The notes beneath the pieces are model-generated. The model was given only the letters and a program-made list of their open reading frames with translations, ran no database searches and was not told the DNA's origin. Source: a virus. From it: a DNA stretch of 25,396 bases. The translations under genes and the position numbers were made by a program. Position 1 is the first letter of the stretch. Every line of letters begins with the position of its first letter. The DNA lies in IMG/VR virus record IMGVR_UViG_3300017728_000098, positions 1 through 25,396 of that record; one strand, given 5' to 3'. Positions 21,754-25,396 of the stretch are shown here, piece by piece.

Positions 21754-22836
21754 ATGATTAATAATGCAAACAAAGCCTTAGGTTATGCGGAAGTTTATTA
21801 CAACTATAGAACTGAAAAGTTCTTCACAGATGCTGTCGGTAGTCAATTTTTAGAACTGGATATTACTTTTGCAGGTGGCGGTAGTTCTGGTGTTAATAGC
21901 ATAACCGCAGGTAATGGAATTTCTGTAGATCCAACGACAGGCAATGTCACAATTACTGCTGATCCAGAGTCAAGCACTCTTGATGACGTTACCGGAAGAG
22001 GATCAACTACTACCAATGATATTAGTATTGGAAGGCTGACAGCATCTAAAATAGGACTGCCTTCTCTCAGTGCACTTCCAACTACTAATTTAAACTTTGG
22101 CGATCTTTGTGCATTAACAAGTGATAACCGCCCATATTTTTACGATGGAAGTAATTGGCGAAAGCTTTATCTAGTTGACGTACCTCCAGCAGCAGGAGAT
22201 CCTGATACTGACTGGGATCAGGTCATTTTGCGACTCACATTCGATACGAACCTTGAGGACCAATCAGATAATAGCTACACTGCAGCATTTGACGCCAACT
22301 ACATATCCCGTGTTGGAAGCCCTAAAAAGTTTGGCACCCATTCGGCAAAATTAGAGGCAGGTAGACTCTCTTATAGCTCCGTACCTAATTTTCTTACTAG
22401 TGCATTTACTATAGAATTTTGGCTATATCTTGATACTCATGTCAGTGGTTCTAGCAACACGCATACTGTAAGTTTATTTGAATACGGCAGTACACGTTTT
22501 CAGTATGTGGCAACAAATGGAAGTAATACAGTAACTTTCAGGTTCACCGATTCTGATGGCACACAATCTTTTGGGAATTTTTCCTTTAGTACACAAACTT
22601 GGCGTCACATTGTATTTTCAAGGAATGCAACTTCTGGTGTAATAACATTTTACATAGATGGGACAGTTAAAGGAACAGTAAGTGGTAATAATATTTCTGG
22701 CACGACTTCTAGTTCTATGTCGTTTGGAGACGCTTTTCGGAATGATTATTTTATCGACGATGTAAGAATCTCTAGTTTTGAGCGGTATACAACTGGCTTC
22801 AATCCTCCAACCGCTGCTTTGCCTACTAGCGATTAG
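21754..22836 (+). CDS. Tail fibre/adhesin with LamG (concanavalin A-like) lectin domain
   Basis: 360 aa from ATG 21754; a TTG at 21751 is also in frame. Residues 1-130 have fibre features: GNGISVDPTTGNVTITADPE (about 51-70), STLDDVTGRG, and an NFGDLCALTSDNRPYFYDG segment typical of phage fibre tips. Residues 150-355 are a LamG_3/concanavalin A-like jelly roll: LRLTFDTNLEDQSDNSYTA, FTIEFWLYLD, WRHIVFSRN, ITFYIDG and FIDDVRIS. Such domains bind sugars. It is a second likely receptor-binding or cell-wall-binding protein beside the 1521-aa fibre. Confidence 0.85.
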   Translation: MINNANKALGYAEVYYNYRTEKFFTDAVGSQFLELDITFAGGGSSGVNSITAGNGISVDPTTGNVTITADPESSTLDDVTGRGSTTTNDISIGRLTASKIGLPSLSALPTTNLNFGDLCALTSDNRPYFYDGSNWRKLYLVDVPPAAGDPDTDWDQVILRLTFDTNLEDQSDNSYTAAFDANYISRVGSPKKFGTHSAKLEAGRLSYSSVPNFLTSAFTIEFWLYLDTHVSGSSNTHTVSLFEYGSTRFQYVATNGSNTVTFRFTDSDGTQSFGNFSFSTQTWRHIVFSRNATSGVITFYIDGTVKGTVSGNNISGTTSSSMSFGDAFRNDYFIDDVRISSFERYTTGFNPPTAALPTSD

Positions 22837-22875
22837 TCCTAAGTTTTTTACTTACAATAAGCGTTAATAAACAAC

Positions 22876-22881
22876 TATGAT
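22876..22881 (+). promoter_or_regulatory. -10-like hexamer TATGAT for 22903 gene
   Basis: TATGAT ends 21 nt before the GTG at 22903. A TACAAT at 22853-22858 is a second candidate, 44 nt upstream. Confidence 0.4.
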
Positions 22882-22902
22882 AAGGCTAGTTGTTAATATA
22901 AC

Positions 22903-23331
22903 GTGGCAAATTTTTCTAGTTGGTTTTCACGCTGTCAGGGAGATTGGAAGTCTTACCGTAGATATCTCTCGTTACCTGCTCATAAAGATGATTCATACAA
23001 CACTGAATTCTCAATCACCGTGAATGACGATAAAGTTAATATCACATGGAATGGTGATGTTAGTTCGGGCGACATGAATCTTACAATCGACGGTGACGTG
23101 CTACACCGTGATATTGGTTACTTCAGTGATGAGCCCAACGACAGCAAGCTGACACTGCTTGACGAAGATACGGTCGTATTACATAGCGCCTATGACGGCA
23201 TGGAATTCCGTGAAGAGATTCGTCTGCTTGATGATGACAATCATCGCCTTCGTCAGACAGTTGGATATCGCAACGGAAAACCTTTTCTAGTCGGCCAGTA
23301 CTGGGAAGAGCGAAAAGCTGTTAAGGGGTAA
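22903..23331 (+). CDS. Probable phycobilin lyase-like (CpcS/CpeS, calycin fold) auxiliary gene
   Basis: 142 aa from GTG 22903. The pattern FSSWFSRCQGDWKSYRRYLS at the N-terminus, then successive beta strands with ITWNG, then HRDIGYF, LLDEDTVVLHSAYDGMEFRE, and a closing RLRQTVGY...LVGQYWEER, resembles the short CpcS/CpeS bilin-lyase family, which attaches chromophores to phycobiliproteins. It is shorter than typical host enzymes and was not confirmed by a search; another calycin-fold protein is possible. Cyanophages often carry pigment genes to keep light harvesting going. It lies between a fibre gene and the tRNA, an end of the module where accessory genes collect. Confidence 0.55.
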   Translation: MANFSSWFSRCQGDWKSYRRYLSLPAHKDDSYNTEFSITVNDDKVNITWNGDVSSGDMNLTIDGDVLHRDIGYFSDEPNDSKLTLLDEDTVVLHSAYDGMEFREEIRLLDDDNHRLRQTVGYRNGKPFLVGQYWEERKAVKG

Positions 23332-23473
23332 CCCCTCCAATAGCTAGATGGAAGAGTTATCAATTATGTGGCTGGAAACTACAAAAAACGCCACAACCCA
23401 ATGCGAAACTCTGACGTAGTTCTTCTTCGAGTTTCTTAATTATATTAGCTAACTGTAGTTAACTATGTGTTTA
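23332..23473. other. Non-coding gap with inverted repeats, downstream of tRNA 3' end
   Basis: No gene seen. It holds GAAACTC (23405-23411) with GAGTTTC (23429-23435), and GTGGC (23368-23372) with GCCAC (23390-23394). These could end transcription from either side but lack a clear T-run. AGGGGTAACCCCT (23324-23336) spans the stop codon of the preceding gene. If the element integrates at the 3' end of the tRNA, an attachment core would reach into this gap. Confidence 0.4.
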
Positions 23474-23546
23474 TGGAGCTTAGCGGATTCGAACCGCTGA
23501 CCCCTTGCATGCAATGCAAGTGCTCTACCAGCTGAGCTAAAGCCCC
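23474..23546 (-). tRNA. tRNA-Ala (anticodon TGC)
   Basis: The minus strand folds into a full cloverleaf of 73 nt. Acceptor GGGGCTT pairs with AAGCTCC and contains the G3-U70 wobble that identifies alanine tRNA. The D arm is GCTC/GAGC, the anticodon stem CTTGC/GCAAG with loop ATTGCAT (anticodon TGC), and the T arm AGCGG/CCGCT with TTCGAAT. The discriminator is A and CCA is not encoded, as usual in cyanobacteria. TAGAAT on the minus strand (23578-23573) lies 26 nt upstream. It may be the host target of the adjacent integrase or a tRNA carried by the phage. Confidence 0.96.
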
Positions 23547-23834
23547 GTGCTCGCTTTCTTTAGCGCAGGGTGATTCTACCATCCCAGCCCCCTCTAAATC
23601 TTCTTTGCTTGACTGGTAGAGGTGCACTGGTAGAGTTCTGGTAGAGCGGTTCAGAATCGCAGGCTATGACTAGCTTGTCATGTAAATGGCATTTTGTGCA
23701 CACAGTTGCATAAAACAAGTCATAGACTGGGATCTCAACTGTTAAGTGGTAGGGCAAATCAGGTCAAACTGAGACAACTACCGCCAACTTCACCCACTGA
23801 CTTGGCCTCAATTCTGCTTTTCAGAGTTGATTAG
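23547..23834. other. Putative integrase arm-site/attachment region
   Basis: About 290 bp without a convincing gene. It contains three direct repeats of CTGGTAGAG (23613-23621, 23627-23635, 23638-23646), the same 9-mer as in the tRNA D arm on the opposite strand, and an inverted pair CTATGACT (23664-23671) / AGTCATAG (23718-23725). Clustered short repeats between a tRNA and an integrase start are typical of arm-type binding sites of lambda-type integrases. A minus-strand frame at 23560-23757 is judged not to be a gene. Confidence 0.45.
23613..23646 (+). repeat. Three direct copies of CTGGTAGAG
   Basis: Copies start at 23613, 23627 and 23638 (spacing 14 and 11 bp). The sequence is identical to nine bases of the neighbouring tRNA-Ala D arm. 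It is either an integrase arm-site set or the remains of repeated tRNA-end insertions; the third copy continues with AGCGGTTCAGAATCGC, which loosely resembles a T arm. Confidence 0.6.
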
Positions 23835-25396
23835 ATGCCACGTCAAGTACATCCGGTGGAGGAAATAGCTCCCAAGTGGTCTCAGCTTATGGCTCCTGCA
23901 AAAGGACAAATTTATAAAGTCGATCTACCTACCCGTCACGGCAAGTCACGCTCTTTGGCGTTAGAGATTGAAAGCAACTCAAGAAGCTTCCGTCTCCGAG
24001 CAAGAGATCACTCACGAGCACGACCAGTAGTTGCTCGTAGTCTTGATCTTCAATGCCCGATAGAGATTACAAGCAAAGAAGATGCACTAAAATACTTGCA
24101 AAAATTTCCAGAGAAGTTTTTGCTCTTCCAAGGGGTTTTGGAAGAAATGCAGAATGGCTACTGGATGGGAGAACTTAACGTTAGACATGAGAAGCGTAAG
24201 CACATTAATCGCAATTATCCTCACGGAACTTTAGGACATTGCTTGCGTTGGTATATGTCAGAGGAGACAGGATCTGATAATCAAAGAGATAAATATGGAG
24301 CAGACGCTTACACGTTGCTAAGAATGGAAAGTAAGAATGGAGAATTCTTTGGCCATATCAATGCAGAAGATCTAGATGAAGACATCGCTGACCAGATGCA
24401 CTTTGAATGGATAAAGGCAGGCCGTGCTTATACAACCTTAAGAGGAGCATTCGCTCTTCTATCAGCCGCTCTATCAAGAGGTGCCAAGTTTCCTAAGTCA
24501 ACTGGTGTCAGGCGAGGGCAGTACTGGGGCGCTGTTGACAGCGAAGGCCGAGGCAACCCTATTAACAATGAACGTAAGCGCGTTGATTCGATAATTGCTG
24601 ATAATCGTTTGAAAGACGAGAACTCACGCCCTCAGCCATTTACACAAGAAGAATGCACAGCGCTAACCAAAGCATTCTTACGTCATGAGCACTTGAAGCC
24701 GTACTTCCCGTTATTTGCGTTGTTGCTATCTACAGGCAGTCGCCCAAACGAAGTACTGGCGTTGAGGTGGAGCCACGTTATGGGGCTGTGGAAAGGGCAT
24801 CAAATTGGCACTCATGTACCTGCTGCACAGAAGTTTGTTCTAGATGGTCAGCCTGTATTTTTCGAGTTTGGAGTTGATAGAAGGAATAGATTACATATTG
24901 AACCTGAACAGCGTTTCAAATGCGTCAAGAATGGATGTGAGCATCAGCCTTTGCTGAATTCCTATGTGCCTGAGTTTGAAGACCTGTTCGCCAAAGCAAT
25001 AAAGGCAGCATTACCACCAGTTCTGGAATGCATGACAAATAGAGACTGGCGTAAAAACTTAGTATTTCAGGGACCAAAGGCAAAAGATGACTTTAGGCTT
25101 CCGTTTGATTGGCATAACTTCAGAAGGTACTTTATGCAGGCATGTGCTTATTCAGGTGTTCGTTACCGCAGGCCCTATAACCTTCGGCACACCTATGTCT
25201 CATTAATGGTTCATCATGGTCAGTACAGCTGCAAGCAGGTAGCTACTTGGATTGGCGATACAGAAAGCACTACTAGAAGCAAGTACTTAGGTGTAGTCAA
25301 TTTTCCTCTTATGGATAAGGTAGAAGGCAAGCCCGACCTGAGCACCATGATTAATTCCATGAGTGTTGCTGAAAAGGCTCAGTTGATGGCCCAGCT
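23835..25396 (+). CDS. Tyrosine recombinase/integrase, 3' end outside window
   Basis: Open from ATG 23835 to the window edge, 520 residues visible. Residues 1-120 are a basic N-terminal arm-binding-like region; about 120-260 form the core-binding helices. The catalytic domain has Arg303 in STGSRPNEVLALRW, Arg451-His452 in YNLRHTYVSLM, Trp472 in the usual His/Trp position, and nucleophile Tyr484 in SKYLGVV. The first position of the HxxR box is Tyr instead of His. About 35 residues follow the Tyr before the edge. It catalyses site-specific integration and excision; the neighbouring tRNA-Ala is the obvious target. It lies on the 5' side of the tRNA, which is unusual. No TANAAT box precedes it. 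Confidence 0.92.
   Translation, partial: MPRQVHPVEEIAPKWSQLMAPAKGQIYKVDLPTRHGKSRSLALEIESNSRSFRLRARDHSRARPVVARSLDLQCPIEITSKEDALKYLQKFPEKFLLFQGVLEEMQNGYWMGELNVRHEKRKHINRNYPHGTLGHCLRWYMSEETGSDNQRDKYGADAYTLLRMESKNGEFFGHINAEDLDEDIADQMHFEWIKAGRAYTTLRGAFALLSAALSRGAKFPKSTGVRRGQYWGAVDSEGRGNPINNERKRVDSIIADNRLKDENSRPQPFTQEECTALTKAFLRHEHLKPYFPLFALLLSTGSRPNEVLALRWSHVMGLWKGHQIGTHVPAAQKFVLDGQPVFFEFGVDRRNRLHIEPEQRFKCVKNGCEHQPLLNSYVPEFEDLFAKAIKAALPPVLECMTNRDWRKNLVFQGPKAKDDFRLPFDWHNFRRYFMQACAYSGVRYRRPYNLRHTYVSLMVHHGQYSCKQVATWIGDTESTTRSKYLGVVNFPLMDKVEGKPDLSTMINSMSVAEKAQLMAQ

Noticed and set aside
23324-23336. AGGGGTAACCCCT palindrome over the stop of the lyase-like gene as a terminator
   Set aside because: The stem is only 5 bp with a 3-nt loop and no T-run follows.
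23560-23757. 65-codon minus-strand frame upstream of the tRNA
   Set aside because: It runs through the CTGGTAGAG repeats and inverted repeat, has no ribosome site and no recognisable protein. The region is better read as an attachment region.
1-25396. CRISPR array, insertion sequence, rRNA
   Set aside because: No regularly spaced direct repeats, no transposase motifs with inverted ends and no rRNA-like stretches were seen on either strand.

Overview
The window is a late (virion and lysis) gene module of a tailed cyanophage or cyanobacterial prophage, ending on the right in a tRNA-Ala gene and a tyrosine integrase. The cyanobacterial assignment rests on three things: a sigma factor (4393-5334) of the cyanobacterial RpoD-like group 2 type, a probable CpcS/CpeS-like bilin-lyase gene (22903-23331), and small late proteins of a kind I recall from marine cyanophages. 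Marine Synechococcus is the most likely host, by inference. Tail type cannot be settled because no tape-measure, sheath or terminase gene is visible.

Layout. 1-573: end of an unidentified gene. 634-3424: portal and scaffold-like genes that share 512 bp in two frames. 3536-6053: two small unknown genes, the sigma factor and an unknown gene. 6050-7152 (minus strand): an Ig-like-domain gene and a NUMOD4/HNH endonuclease, inserted just before the major capsid gene. 7265-9062: major capsid protein (N4-gp56-like) and a putative decoration protein, closed by a strong terminator. 9146-13961: neck/tail-type genes, including a helix-hairpin-helix protein and a 594-aa protein with a SWIM-like zinc motif. 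14009-18863: a small gene and a 1521-aa tail fibre/spike ending in a self-processing chaperone domain. 18970-20317: a small gene, then the lysis locus on the minus strand. 20376-21712: overlapping very small basic proteins. 21754-23331: a LamG-domain fibre and the bilin-lyase-like gene. 23474-23546: tRNA-Ala(UGC). 23835 to the right edge: integrase, 3' end missing.

The strongest observation is in the lysis locus. A C39-like cysteine peptidase (19607-20317) and a GH24 lysozyme lie in adjacent reading frames. The lysozyme frame has no usable start codon ahead of its catalytic glutamate. The peptidase ends at A AAA AAG followed by UAA, and a bulged 11-bp hairpin begins 5 nt after the slippery site. 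This is a textbook layout for programmed -1 frameshifting and would make a 389-aa two-domain endolysin.

A second window-wide pattern is a TANAAT-like hexamer 20-26 nt upstream of the first gene of nearly every transcription unit, on both strands, with no consistent -35 box. The sigma gene itself has a full TTGACT-N17-TATAGT promoter. This fits a late regulon of many short-leader promoters, possibly read by the phage sigma factor. Genes lacking the hexamer sit in tight or overlapping operons or have a Shine-Dalgarno sequence. The integrase also lacks it, consistent with separate control.
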